Assembly (NCBI GenBank): GCA_029582155.1
Contig: CM055903.1
Span: 38,908,853 to 38,972,852 of the forward strand
Reading direction: 5' to 3'
DNA from: Panopea generosa
Taxonomy: Eukaryota; Mollusca; Bivalvia; Adapedonta; Hiatellidae
DNA length: 64,000 bases
The notes beneath the pieces are model-generated. The model was not told the DNA's origin, searched no databases, and saw only the letters and a list, made by a program, of their open reading frames with translations. The translations under genes were made by a program, and so were the position numbers. Shown one piece after another: positions 34,401-49,400 of the stretch (position 1 is its first letter; every line of letters begins with the position of its first letter).

Positions 34401-37400
34401 AACAGAATCCTAGTTCTAAAAATCAATACCATGCACACATTCTTTGGTGACATTTGCCTCATCATTTGAATCTGTTCTAAGATAAATCAAATACAACAAT
34501 ATGTAACCAATATAACAGGGCTTTACATTAACACTCGTCCCGACTGGACAAGTAAAAAATCAGAAATTAAACACAGCATGTCTTTTTTGCAAATCCCCTA
34601 TTTTTTAACTTTTATAAAACAATTTATTTAGTTATTCTTAAATTTATATCGATAGGACTAGTACCATAATTCTAGATTAAAGTAAGGACAAGTTGTTTTT
34701 GGTCATGACAAGCAGAATTTAGAAATACTTCCCTGACTGGACAAGTGAAATTAAAAATTAATGTAATGGCCGGTATAACAGATCAGATCAGATCAAATCA
34801 AATCAAATCAAATCAAATCAAATCAAATCAAATCAAATCAAATCAAATCAAATCAAATCAAATCAAATCAAATCAAATCAAAATCAAAATCAAATTAAAC
34901 TCACATGATTCATTAGGTACATCATGCAAAAAAAACTATTTAAAATTGGGAGTATTTGTTAAGTTAAACCTGACCACATAGGCCAATTTAAGAAATCCCT
35001 ATTCAATACACACATAATTGTGGCATGTTTTAATATAATCATATCAACAATAAGTTTAATTACATACATATTTAATTATGCAATACAGCTCTATTAAGCA
35101 GCCACTTGTCTTAAGCAGCTACATTTGTTATTTCCCATTTCTATGCTTTCAGAGCAAATTCACCTGTATTAAGAAACAACCTGTCTTAAAAGGCCATTTT
35201 TGCTCCTTCTCTTGACTGGCTGCTTAAGACAGGTTTTTGACTGTATATTGGAAAAATATGTTTTTTTGCTAATTTCGAAAAGTAAACTGATTACGCCTTT
35301 CAGACCGACGGATTTTATTTTCATTAAATGATATCTTATCATATGTATAATTAAACAGTTGCATGATAAAACTGATTAACTGTAAAGTTTTAATTAAGCG
35401 TACATCAGCTTTTAAAAGTTTAACATCTGAATTCAATTACGAGTCTTAATATACTGTATAGTTTTTTGTCTTGTTTAGTCATATATCAAGATGGTGTCAG
35501 TGCTTGAGACAGTACTATAAGCGCTGCAACACTGAAGATTTATAGTACAGGCTCACTCGATCACATTATACTGACACTGGGCTCACCAATCGTCTATATG
35601 CATGTTGAGGATCGAGAGAGAGGAAGGTTCTAGGACCAGTTTAAAAGTATTTGGTATGAATTTGAACCCCCACCTCTAACACTCTACCACTAGATCACCA
35701 CTAGGGTACAGAGTTGGCAGATTTAGAAGAAAAAAGTCATGTGAGAATTTAGTTGATGGGGATTCATAGATTTAGATTCAGATTCATTCTCAGGTCTTCC
35801 TCCACCAATAAAATTGGATATGCCATAATTATATAACATGAAATGTGTTGAAAATGTCTTTAACCTCATTTTATTCTAAATAAGTGTTGGGGGTAACTTA
35901 TCAAGATTGTTTCTATTTTTTTTTCTTTTGCTATATAATTTATTTTGTTACTGTTACAGGGAGCAGTTGTGACCCATTTTGGCCTTTATGAGCCAGCATC
36001 TGAAGAGCACCAGGTATGATAGTATACACAGTGTAAATTTAAATGGGAAAAAAAAGCTAATAGTAGGGGTGGGGGTGGGGGTCTTTTTATTTTACATCCC
36101 TGGCTCTAAGTACCTTAGCTGAAAGCCTCGAACTGAAAATATCATTGATACAACAGCAGCAAAGACAATAGTTGTCTCCATGGCGAGACAGTAGATGATT
36201 ATTCATATATGGACAGGTGGTGCATATTTATATGTTACACGGGAGTGATAATTTATCATGTCAATAAAACCAATTTTGTTTATAAACCACCTGCCTGATA
36301 AATATAGGTTTATCACATCAATGCAAGTTTATCAGGCACATGAGTTCATTAGGTATAATTATACATTTTGACCAGGATGGAATCTTTACAAGCTGTAACA
36401 AAAGTTTGATGCTTATTTTCAATTTCTTAAAAAAAGGCAAATTAGAAATATTGACATGATGAAGATAATAACATGTTATTGTGACAATAGTGTCTAATGT
36501 AATCAACTTCATCAGGTTCAGCATAAAAAAAACAAGGACTCAGGAGAAGTTGATAACCAGTCAGACACTAACATGTATTCTCTATATATCAGACAATGAA
36601 AATATTTTTATATTAAACAGTGTCCAAACCTATTTTAAAGACATCAAACAATTTGATAAATCTTAGTAAGTTTTAGTATTTACCTCACAGTGGGGCCCCT
36701 CATTTTAGGTCAGCATTGGATGCGTATATTAAAAAAATGTCCCTCTTTTCATTTTCTTCTTTCTTCCTATATTAGGAATATGTTTTATTGCTATGTTGAT
36801 TGATTTTAATGTTGATAACTTGTGGCCCAACCCTTTAGCTATTCCTTGTATACTGGTCATACCTTATACCGCGAGTCTAAATTTTTTTCAACCATGTAAA
36901 GAATGGCATCAATAATAAACAGTAATAAGGTTACTCAAGTATATTGAGTAATAAACAGTTGCCAATACGAAATGCAAACAAATGCCGACGCTAACAGAAG
37001 TTGGAGCTTTGCGCATGTCTTCCCAGATTGTTTTTATACTGGCATTCGCGGTAATAGGTATATCGCAGTATTAGGTATACATGGGATATACAAAAAAAAA
37101 TGAAATATGTTGAAAGTATTAAAAGTGTAACCAATGTGTGTATGTTGCAATGTGTTTACTTGATTGACAGGTGGTGCATATTTATAACCAACGTGTGTAT
37201 GTTGCAACATGTTCAATTAACCAAGAAAGGACACTGATGGGTAATTATGCAAAAATATTATGTCATTTTGTAATATTTCAGTCTACTTTTGTTATACCAG
37301 TGTGGACGATCCCTTATATTAAGGATTCTAGGCTGTCTTTTCAGTTGTTTAACGGCAGTTTGTCAGAATTTTTAGCAATTTTAGAATTAGCCAAAAAAAA

Positions 37401-40400
37401 CAACATTTTACTTAATCATTCCATATTGCAATAAAGATATCTGTTAAAGCATGCCAAAATAATATATTGGAAAACGGAATTTTTAAATTTGAACATGCAT
37501 GTAGGTGCGCCTAGGTTAGATTAAAGTAGATCTAAAATCTACTTAAAAATTCAATGTATTGCATGACTTATCAAATAAATTTAGTGACTTCAATTTTGGT
37601 CACATTATTGTTAAATTTGATTAATCTTGGGAAGAATCTGAATGCCCGTGTGAAGGTCATCAAGCAGCGCATGTGTGATATTATTCATTTTTGATTGTGG
37701 GTACAGTTTTGACTTTGCACTCCGATTAAAATATGAATTTACATCATTATTTGGGCAGATTTTAAATCCCACATAATTTGTAACTTAGTTATAAGTAATA
37801 ATTAGATTTCGTATATTAATTTTAAATATATTTTTATAGATATTTATAAATAATGATTTTTCCCAACGCACTAAGAGTAACATATAAAAGAAATATTGCT
37901 TTGACTCAATATAAATGCATTTTATAGTTTTCATTGGATGCCTCACCCTGACAACAAAGTTGGCGGAGACTCTAATGTAGCTTTCATTTTATCTCTCCAT
38001 TCATATGTCTGGCTGTTCATGATTTCATGTAATATCATAATAACACACTGGTAATTCTATTAATGCTTTGCTCTGTATTAGATAATTATCTCTCCATGTT
38101 AAAAATCTCTCTTTCCTTTTAAATCATTCAAGGAATGAGATATAAATGTTTTAGGTACATCCATTTTTACATATTAACATATATACACAATAATTTATTT
38201 GCTGTTATTTATTTTCAGCCTTTACTGCAATGTCACGTGATGGTGAACCTTCAACAAGAATAGGTAATATACATGTACGGCTGATGATGAAATGCAATAC
38301 TGTCAAAAATTTTGTAAAGTTACTGACAAGTCTTAACCACGAAATAAGTCTAAACTGAACATATCGTAGTCATAAAGGCTCAATTTTATCCTTTTCAATT
38401 GCAAATAAATGTTTTTAAAGAATATTTATTTTAATTTAAGTTTATTATGTTTTATTCTCAATTGAAAATTTTATCAAGACTTGTAACATTATTGAAATAA
38501 ACTATAGTTACGCATGCGCATAAGATCATTGAGTCTGCTATACAGACTCCATTTCTAGAATTAACACCTTAGTGTTAACACATTTGTGTTCTTCACTTTA
38601 TTGTGCTTCCTATATAAATCATAAATACTACATGGTGTCAGAAGTAAAAGTTAATACTTAATTCATAAGATGGATTTAGCGGGAATTACTCCACCAAAAA
38701 TGAACTGGGATGACACTAATCTGCCCGAGCAATGGGATAAGTTCAAATGCCATGTGCATCTAATATTTAGTGGACCACTAAAAGGAAAATCGGAATCAGA
38801 ACAGATTTCTTATTTGCTTATATGGTCAGGAGACAAAAGCAGGGATATACATGCCACTTGGAACGACATATCAGAAGAAAATGGAAAGAAAATTCAAACT
38901 TATTATGACAAATTCCAGGCGCACATGCAGCAAACATTGAATCCAATATTTGCACGTTATAAATTAAATAACTAAATGCATGGCCAGGACACAATAGACA
39001 GTTTTGTAATGAGATTACGGAGATTGTTGTTTTACCACCAACGATGCGATGATCAGTGACAGAATTGTGTTAGGAACCAATTCCTCCCGCTTACATGAAA
39101 AATTAATAAACGTGGGAAAGGTGCTTACTCTTGAAAAGGCCATACACATCTCACAAGCCTTTTGAATATTCACAAAAACAATTGCGTTCTATGGGAGAAC
39201 AAGACGTGCACCATGTCACACATACTCACAGGCCACCAAACAAGTAGCAACAGCAGCCCCAATATCAGCAGCTACAGCAGTTGCAATATCAGCAGCAACA
39301 GCAGCCACAATATCAGCAGCAACAGCAGCCACAATATCAGCAGCAACAGCAGCCACAATATCAGCAGCAACAGCAGTTGCAATATCAACAGCCACAATAT
39401 CAGCAGCAACAGCAGCCACAATATCAGCATTAACAGCAGCCGCAATATCAGCAACGACCACAACGACGACCGCAACTGGCAGGACAAAGTGTGAGATAGC
39501 GTCACCAGAACGACAACAATTCACAGTGTGGAAATTGTGGCCGTTCAGCACATAAGACAGGAAATTCCAATTGTCCGACAAGTGGTGTAAGATGCCACTC
39601 GTGCAGGAAGTTTAATCACTTTGCATCTGTGTGCCGCAGTAATAATGTTCATCAAGTGTTGTGTGAGCCAGATATGGATTTATATGATGGACAAGACTTC
39701 AAAATTGATACGGTAACATCTTCTCTATCTCCAGATCGTGCATTTGTCACCCTATATATTGGCCCCTCATAAACACCTGTTAGTTTTAAAATAGACACAG
39801 GTAGCCAAGCTAGTATCTTGCCACATAAACTCTACCAAACTCTCCATCTTGGATACCCTTTGTTACCCCCAGATAACAGGTTAACCTCCTATACAGGAAA
39901 CGCATTGCCATTGTTAGGCAAGGTCAGCATGACCTACAATTACAGAAACAGAAGAATGATGCGATTTTCTACGTAGTGGAAAATTCTGCCCCGCCACTCC
40001 TAAGTTTGCAACCATCGCTTGACGGACTGATTCAGATGACATACTCTGTTGAACGTAACCTTTGTGATATAACAAAAGCACACATTATGACCAAATATCA
40101 GGAAGTATTTGAAGGAGTTGGGTTATTTCCAGGCAAATATAAATTACACTTAAAGGAAGATGCTGTTCCTGTAGTAAACCCCCCACGAGGCATACCAAAG
40201 GTGCTTAAAATGAGACTCAAAGACAAACTTAAAATAATGGAAGATTCTCATATCATTAGCAAGGTGACAGAACCTACCGATTGGGTTAATTCCCTGGTTA
40301 TAGTTGAAAAATCTAAAACAGGTAAACTGAGAGTATGCCTTGTTCCAAAAGCGCTGAATGATTCAATCCATAGACCACATTACCCAAGGCCAACTATTGA

Positions 40401-43400
40401 TGATGTTTTTGCAAAACTGACAGACGCAAAGTATTTTAGTATACTTGACTGCATGGTTATTGGAGTGTGCAGTTAGACGACGAATCGTCATATATCACGA
40501 CATTTAGTACGCGTTTTGGGCGGTACCACTTCTTAAGACTGCTATTTGGTATTAAGAGCAGTCAAGATATATTCCAATAAAAAATTGAAGAAATATTTGA
40601 GGGACTGACCTGAGACACATGCATTGTTGATGATCTGCTTGTATATGGACGCTCTAAGGAAGAGCATGAAGAAAACCTATTCAACGTAATAACACGTGCT
40701 CAAGACAAATGCGTACGTTTCAATTCTGAAAAATGTATCATCGGTGTGACTGAAGTCCCCTTCTTTGGTCACATTGTTATGTCGTTGGGCCTTAAGCCAG
40801 ACCCAAACAAAATTGAGGCTATTGTCAAAGTAAAGGCCCCTGACAACTGAGCAAAGTTAGAGAACTTATAAGGAATGGTAAATTACCTGTCAAAATTCGC
40901 TCCTTAATTGGCTGAAATTACAAGTGCTCTGCGAGCTCTACTAAAAAATGATGTTGACTTACTATGGGATCACCCTCAAAATGACGCTTTCGAAAAGTTA
41001 AAACAAGTGATCACTGAGAGTTCTGTTTTGGCTTATTTTATCCAAAAGTGCCCCTTACCTTAGAATGCGATGCTTCTAAATATAGAAGCAAGTATAATGC
41101 AAAACGGTCACCCAATAGCGTTTGCATTGGAAACACTGACAAAAACTGAAGTTGGATACGCTCAGATAGAGAAAGAATTTTTGGCCATTTTGTTTGGTTG
41201 TAAGCGTTTTCACCAATATATTTACGGCAGACACGTAATTGTACATTCAGACCACAAACTACTGTCAGCTATCATGAAAAAGCCACTTGCTGCAGCACCA
41301 CCCCGTCTCCAATGAATGATGCTTCAAATTCAAACATATGATATTGAAGTGCGACATGTCAGTTGAATAGACATTCCTGTCAGTGATTGCTCATCTAGAC
41401 AGTCACTTGACAACACTTATCCAAATTTGATAGATGGTTTGGATTTGCATGTGCATACTGTTTGGCAAACTTTGCGCATTACAGAACGTCGACTTGACAT
41501 TATATGAAACTCTATAAAACAAGACGGACAGATGCAAACTTTGAAACAGACTATACTTGATGGCTGGTCAATTTCACGTACAGAGTGTAATAGATCTGTA
41601 TTGGAATTCAGGAATCACAGAGATGACCTGTCTGTAGAGAAAGATCTTATCTTCAGAGGTCATAAACTTGTTATACCCAGGTCACTCAGAGACAGGAAAT
41701 GAAAGCATCTGTTCATATAGGTCATATGGGCATTGAAAAAACGCTACAGCAAGTGAGAGATGTAATATTTTGGCCAGTGATGGCTAAAGACATTACTGAC
41801 CACGTGTTAAGATGCAATATTTGCTTAACGCGCAGGAACTCAAACACCAAAGAGCCACTAATTCCCCATGACATCCCCCATAGGCCATACAAGAAAATAG
41901 CCGCTGATTTGTTTACATTCGACGACAAAAACTACTTAGTAACTGTAGACTATTACAGTAGATTTTTCGAGGTAGGCTTACTTCCCGACACGAAAAGTGC
42001 TACTGTCATTAAAAAAATAAAAGTGCATTTTGCAAGGAATGGAATAGCAGACACGTGCATTAGTGACAATGGTCCGCAATTTTCATCAGAATCGTTTTGT
42101 AAGTTTTCTGAAGATTGGGGTTTCAAACATACAACCTCAAGCCCTTTGCATCCAATGTCCAATGGACTGGCTGAGAAAACAGTCAAAATCGTAAAACATA
42201 TTTTCTAAAAAGTTAAAGATGGAAATGATCCATATCTAGCTATCTTGGAATACAGGAACACCCCCCTTGAAAATGGCTATTCCCCAGCACAGTTACTCAT
42301 GGGCAGGAAAACCAGATCAATTATGCCAGTGACTGAAAACTTCAAACAAAAGCAAAAAACTTATTTTGACAGAGTATCGAAATCTTTACCACCCCTTAAA
42401 ATCAATGATAATGTTAGGGTTCAAATGGGCAAAGTATGGATACCGGTTAAAGTCGTACAGTTGCATAATGATAGGTCATTTTCAGCGCAAAACAAAGATG
42501 GAGGTGTCTATCGCCATAACAGAAATTCCTTCACAAAACAAAGGAAAATTTCACGCAGATAACCCAGTTTGCACCAAATATTCTCAAGAAAACTCCCAGG
42601 GTAAAACGATCAATCTGTCCGACCAGACAATTAACCCTATGGAACCTCATCCGTCTCATACTGACCAACATTCCACTTACTCTCATAATCTAGAATCAAG
42701 GTCAAATAATCCTCAGCATTATATAACACGATCTGGTAGAGAGGTGAAACCAAATCATTGGTATAGCGGTGAGAATTGGACAAAATGATAAAATAAGTGC
42801 ATGTTATTATGTTGAACTGATACGAACTGATATCTGAAATGAAACAGCAACAGTGAACAATTAAAGATCTAGATCAGATACATGAATATGTGTATGCTTA
42901 TTGTCAAGAATGGATAATTATTTTATTTTAAACCATGATATAGTTTAACCCTGTTGTCTAACAACCACTTACCTCTCATTACTGAGGTTGCTGGTTTGAG
43001 CCTAACTCTGTCCAAATACTTTATGTGAGACATTTTTTCAGTTACTTTCTGAAAAACATTGGTTCTAACTAAGATTCATTCTGTGGTCTTTCTCCAGTTA
43101 TAAAACTTGGTATGCCATATATAATATTTATATATATTGTATGTTGAAAATGGTGTTTAACCCCAATTCCAAAATATAAAGAAAAGAAACAATAGTTCTA
43201 TCATACGAGGGTGTCATCTTCTTGCTGAAGTATATTACTGCAAGACACATGGTATGTTACCAGTCCCAGTCATATTAAGTCAGTGAATTCTTTATTCAAG
43301 ACACATGATATGTTACCAGTCCCAGTCATATTATGTCAGTGAATTCTTTATTCAAGAAACATGTATGCATATAATTTATTTTATTTTGTTTATTTTATCT

Positions 43401-46400
43401 AGAGAAGTACAGTGCCTACTTGGCGGAGGTAAAAGCACCAAATCCACGCGTGTTCTCACTGAATCTGGAGAGACATACTTTCTTAAAAGTCCAATTTTTG
43501 TACGATGCCAAATCAACGGAAAAGGAAACACACATGTTGGTTATGTTGCACAGAGAATGTAAGTATATGAGTTAAAAGGGTTGTATTGTGCATGACATGT
43601 CAAAGTTTGATCTAGGATTTACAGCCAGGGGATCCATAGCAGAGTTGCTAAATCTCAGACTGAGGAATGGAGTTTTACGTTTTTCACAATTTTCAACAAT
43701 ATAGGGACCTGACCCCTGTCTCCCCTTTAAATTTCCTTCTATGTGTATGTGTAATTGCATGTTTGTGTATGTGTCTGTGTAAAAGAGGCAGGACATGTGT
43801 GCTAAAAACAAGATACATTCATATAATTATTATGTACATGTATTTCAAGTTAATTTCTTTTGATAAAATCACAATAGGTCTATTATTTGAAGTAACTTGA
43901 CAGTAATTTGTAAAATAGGAGGCTGGAGATCACAGGTTCAATCCCAGACTGAACACAACAGCCTCTCAAAAACTAAACTCAGTATTGGTTCTATACCCAA
44001 GAACTATGAGCTTTTTTTGCAATTGAGTTAAAATATATTAGTGAGGCCCTCCCAGGGTTTTTTGAGATCCGGGAAACATGGCCAAATATTTTCAGTGATC
44101 TGGGGAACATTGGCCATTACTTTCAGGGACCTAGGGATTAAAGACCTAATTTTAGAGATCTGGGGAAAATACTTTTGGGGAACTTTGGCAAATTACTTCA
44201 AGAGATCCAGGGAACAGGGACCTCCAGTCGGAGGACCTCATTAGTATAAAACTAAAATAAGACCGAAACTCAAAGCTACTATTAACATATGATATAAACT
44301 TACATTTACAAATGTATTAATCGCTGTCATCTGTCTCTTGTCTATGTATGCCCAATATCCATGCAGACTATTGCCATGTCACAAAATATGACTGCGACAC
44401 AAATAATTGGTAAAAGAAAAATCAGGCAATCTAGTGTAACTTTTATTGTTAATGTTTTCTTCTTCAGCTATTGGATTGTACAGAATTCCTCTTGGAAGGG
44501 TAGCTAATGGTATGGTAAGTAACTTAGCAGAACACTTTTATGTTTTTTTGTGTGTTTAATGTCAATTACAACATGCTATAGGTGTTGGATGACAACATTT
44601 ATATTAAATGAAGGAGGACTTCAGGGCTGTGTTTCACAAAATAACTTACGATAAACAATATGCAAAACATCTCACATAATCTGGTTATACTAAGCTGGGC
44701 TTAAACACATGGCCTTAGCAATGAGAGGCAAGCTAGTAATCTTAGGAAAGTGCTTTAGAACACTTGATCACAAAGAACTATTAAACACATATCTGTGCTT
44801 GTCTTGTATAAATGTTGAATTTGGAGTTTTTTTACTCCACAACTTTTGCAAGGATGGGCTGTTAGCATGTTGATTGTCACAAACTGCTTCCACAGTTTTT
44901 GTTGGATTTCTATGGAACTTGATATATATGATCATCATGTTTTGTAGTTGTGTGTGTCATACTTCTTTATTACTTGGCCTTAGTTCACTGCTTTGTTATG
45001 ATCATATTAGAGTTGAAGTAGTCTGGTGATTAGCATGTTTGTTCCAGGACATGATACTTTGATCACAGTGCACCTCCTACTGTCAGGTAGTGAGGCATAG
45101 AAAACATATAACAATCTTCTCAAAAGTTCCTGTAGCTTTAAAAATACAAAATGGACATCTCCATGTTCACTACTTTCATTTCATCAAAATAACCTGGTAC
45201 CTTTCAAAATGCCAATTAAATGTCATGGATATTTTTGTGTTTCTTTTCTTTAGATGAAACTTGCATACAGTGTAAAAAGATGTTATATTTCATTGTGCAG
45301 GTGATGAAAGGTCAGCCTAACACAGAACAGATAGCTCGCAAGTTTACCTGGTGTCAGTGGGATGGACAAAATCAGCAACTTTTCTACATACACCACCGCA
45401 AGGCTGGGGAAGGGGAGAAACAAGCTTTAATGTCATGTGTGCAGTTCTACAGCAATGCTCATTATGACCATGTGGTATGATTTTCTGCCTGTCCATATTC
45501 TTATACGGTGTCCCCATCCACAGGAGTGATCTGTTTTTGAGAAGGGTAACATGTGGAATTAAGTATATTTGTTGAATGTTTATGAGATTATATGATATTT
45601 ACATGTACCACATGAGATGGCTTGAATTGACAAGAATCGCATGCAAAGATAGCGATCTTGAATCATCCAACAAATAGATGTCATTCGGTATAAATGTTAA
45701 CTTATACACTAGATTAATAACAGTTTTTACTGCATCTAAATTACTCCCGTTAAAGTCAGAACAGCAAGATTCTTATCAATAAGTTTGTTGTTTTCAGTTG
45801 GATGTGCCCCTGAATTTTCCATTTACTTCAAAATCATCCGGAAGGTGAGTAATATCAACAGTGATTATACATATGATTGATGATGATGATGATGATTGAT
45901 GGTGATGATTGGTGATGATGATGATTCATGATGATGATGGTGGTGATGATGATTGATGGTGATGATGATGTCTGTAAACATTTTATTGGGAGTTCTACTA
46001 CTTGTTTGTTTTTCATAAAAGTTTACAGGAATGTTAAAATTAATGTCTAATCTCTTAGTTTGTTAGTTGTTTCGATAATAACTTACAAACTATAATTGCT
46101 TCCTTGCTTCTGTTCTGTCAAAATAGCATCAAGATCATGGTTCAGTTTATAGATCCCTTTGGGAAAAAATTAGTGGTATTTATTAGCTTATGACATGATA
46201 AATTGTCTGTCATTCAACGTCCAGCGTCCATCTGTTAACCTTTTTCTTGAAGACATGATAGTGCTCCCATTTTTTAATGAATCTACCAAACTTGGACAGT
46301 AGTTAGATAACCAAAATATCTCAAATGAGTTCTTGAGCCAGCTTGATTCAACTTCAAATGGCTCCAATACAGGGCTTTTAAAAACATTTTTTCTAAAAGT

Positions 46401-49400
46401 TCACGCCATAAACCTTAGATATTTTACATGTATCATTGCATTAAGGTCTCCTAAAGGGGTTGTTTAAGTCAGGTCCATGGGGGTAAAATTTAGGGCCGCC
46501 AGAGAGGTCATTGTTTTACGTAGTGTTACATAGGGAAAACGATAATTTTTTTTGTGTAAACATGATGGCACCGGAATTTTTAATCGAGTCATGCTTGTTG
46601 TTTTTGTTTAGCATTGCTTTCAATAATTTTTTAGTTATATTATGATGGTGTTTTAAGAGAAACATTAAAAAAAACATTTCATCTAAAAGTTTAAGGCATG
46701 TACCTTAGATATTTTATGTGTAGCATTGCATGGTGGTCCCCTAAAAGGTTTGGTGAAGCCAGGTCCCTGGAATTAAATTTAGGGCTGTCATACACAAGGG
46801 GCGATTTGTTTCAAGTAGAGTGATTCGGCCCCTCTTGGGTATCTTGTTATTCTATAGGCTGCATATTTGAAATTATTGTGTTTGAGATGATGTAAGTATC
46901 ATTTTACATTTAACAGGTCCCATTACTTGGATATCCCATTCCACAGCGGTATACCAGGTACGTTTGTTTTGTTTTATGCCGTTGGGGGCTAACATACGAT
47001 CAGTTAACCTTTTCACTCTTTCTGAATATCCTGGAAGGTTAACTAATACTTAAGCACACCCAACTAGGTAAGTTGCTGATAACTTTCCCACTCGATTTAT
47101 TGGTGAGAGATGAATGACAAAGAGATGTAATGTTGTTTATCAATCATCACGGAGAATGTGGCTGGGCAGGGATTCAAACTCATGACCTCTGGATTGATAG
47201 TAAGACAGGAGTTAACTGGGCCCGGCTGTATAAGTTTATCATGACAAGTTGTCCTTCTTGACAAATATCATCTCATTCTTGTTACCTCCCTTACTACTTA
47301 CCATAGCTTCACTAGGAAAAAAAATATTTAAGAGTAGTAGTTGTATTTTTTCACTAGCATCTTAGAATGCATTTTTTTTTACAACATTTATTTCTGAATT
47401 CAAATGAATAAAAAATAAGAAAGTGCTGTTTTAGCTGCAGTTTTTAAATTCATCATTAATTTGTACATTATGCTCATTATGATAAAATGTATGTTATTCA
47501 TTGTTACCCTCATATAAATCTCATTCTGTAGCTACATGTGTCATTATGATAAAATGTATGTTATTCATTGTTACCCTCATATAAATCTCATTCTGTAGCT
47601 ACATGTGTCATTATGATAACAATGTATGTTATTCATTGTTACCCTCATATAAATCTCATTCTGTAGCTACATGTGTCATTATGATAACAATGTATGTTAA
47701 TCATTGTTACCCTCATATAAATCTCATTCTGTAGCTACATGTGTCATTATGATAACAATGTATGTTATTCATTGTTACCCTCATATAAATCTCATTCTGT
47801 AGCTACATGTGTCATTATGATAACAATGTATGTTATTCATTGTTACCCTCATATAAATCTCATTCTGTAGCTACATGTGTCATTATGATAACAATGTATG
47901 TTATTCATTGTTACCCTCATATAAATCTCATTCTGTAGCTACATGTGTCATTATGATAACAATGTATGTTATTCATTGTTACCCTCATATAAATCTCATT
48001 ATGTAGCTACATGTGTCATTATGATAACAAGGTATGTTATTCATTGTTACCCTCATATAAATCTCATTCTGTAGCTACATGTGTCATTATGATAACAATG
48101 TATATTATTCATTGTTACCCTCATATAAATCTCATTCTGTAGCTACATGTGTCAGATAAATCTGGAATCTTTTTATCTCTACACATGAGTTTTTATTAAT
48201 GTTTCCAAGTCTAAAAAAAAATAATACATTACTGTTTTTCAGACATGTCCGTGAATGCATGTGTGTTAACACAGGGCAATGGAACATTCTGTCTGTGCTA
48301 TCAGCAATATGTTTGTGCAGTAGACAGAAAAAAGTCTTCCCCGCTACCACGAACATCCCCATTACAGAGGACATCCCCGCAACAACACCGTTCATCACCA
48401 TACAGGGTAATACAGAAACAGCTTACATTATCAGATAGTTTCTCCAACTGTGTAGTTGATGTTGTTGTATGGTGTTTAGCATCGCTTTCAACAGTTTTTC
48501 AGTCATATCGCGACGGTGTCTACTTGAGACAGTATTATAAGCGCTGTCACACTGGAGTATCATGCCGCAGACACATGGTATGATATCCCAGCCAGTCACA
48601 TTATACTGAAACCGGGCTGACCAGACCTAGGACTCTCCTTTAAATGCTGAGCGTCAAGCGAGTAAGCTTCTAGTACCATTTTTAAAGTCTTTGGTATGAC
48701 CTGGCAGGGGATTGAACCCACGACCTTCCGCTTGCGAGGCGGACGCTCTACCACTAGACCACGCCGCGGTCTCTGTGTAGTTGAACATATGATAATTTAC
48801 AGTATCACATAGTTAACACATAGTTAAACAATATCACATACAGGTAGTCAACATTGTCACATAGTTAACATCTGGGTAACAGGGCATGCAACCAAGTCAT
48901 TCACAAACAGCATCACATAGTAATCAGTGTCACATAGTTGATTTTGCCATATAGCTAAACATTTCGCATGGCTAACTTTGTCACATAGTTATACAGTATC
49001 ACATATATAACAGTAACACAAAGTTAACAGTATCACATAGTAATCAGTATCACATAGATAACAGTATCACAAAGTAACAGTATCACAAAGATAACAGTGT
49101 CACACATATATATATATATATATATATTTAACAGTATCACAAAGTTACCAGTTTCACATATAAAACAATATTACATAGATAGAAGTATCACAAAGTTAAC
49201 AGTGTCACATAGTTATCAGTATCACATATATAACAGTATCACATAGAAAACAGTGTCACATAGATAAGAGTATCACAAAGTTGACAGTTTCATATAGTTA
49301 TAAGGTATCACATATATAACATTATCACATAGATAACAGTGTCACATAGATAACAGTATCACATAGTTATAAAGTATCACATATATAACAGTATCACATA

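Larger units (their letters stand above)
38482..42788 (+). mobile_element. Ty3-type LTR retrotransposon, decayed, no 3' LTR seen
   Basis: A 4.3-kb gag-pol element in GSAP intron 5, same strand as the gene. A candidate 5' LTR (38482-38632) and primer-binding region come first, then gag with zinc knuckles, protease, reverse transcriptase, RNase H and integrase in Ty3 order. RT and integrase motifs resemble the mag-like lineage, which includes molluscan Steamer-like elements (inference from motifs). Many stops and frameshifts interrupt every domain. No second LTR is recognisable after 42788, so the 3' end is lost or deleted. Confidence 0.88.

Noticed and set aside
39216-39581. Ala/Val- and Leu-rich minus-strand frames of 77-121 codons
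   Set aside because: Antisense of the glutamine-rich gag repeat; no start context or family.
42789-43000. 3' LTR of the retrotransposon
   Set aside because: No stretch matches the candidate 5' LTR, including its distinctive GCATGCGCATAAG segment.
43305-43562. 85-codon frame with 'LLGGGKSTKS', which resembles a P-loop
   Set aside because: It is a wrong-frame reading of GSAP exon 6; the frame continuing from exon 5 gives the conserved GSAP sequence.
47473-48153. Regular repeat array resembling a CRISPR locus
   Set aside because: Whole units repeat without unique spacers, the period is 67 bp, and the context is a eukaryotic intron.
48705-48775. Possible tRNA gene on the minus strand
   Set aside because: A/B boxes fit, but it is the head of the family-A SINE with its body attached.
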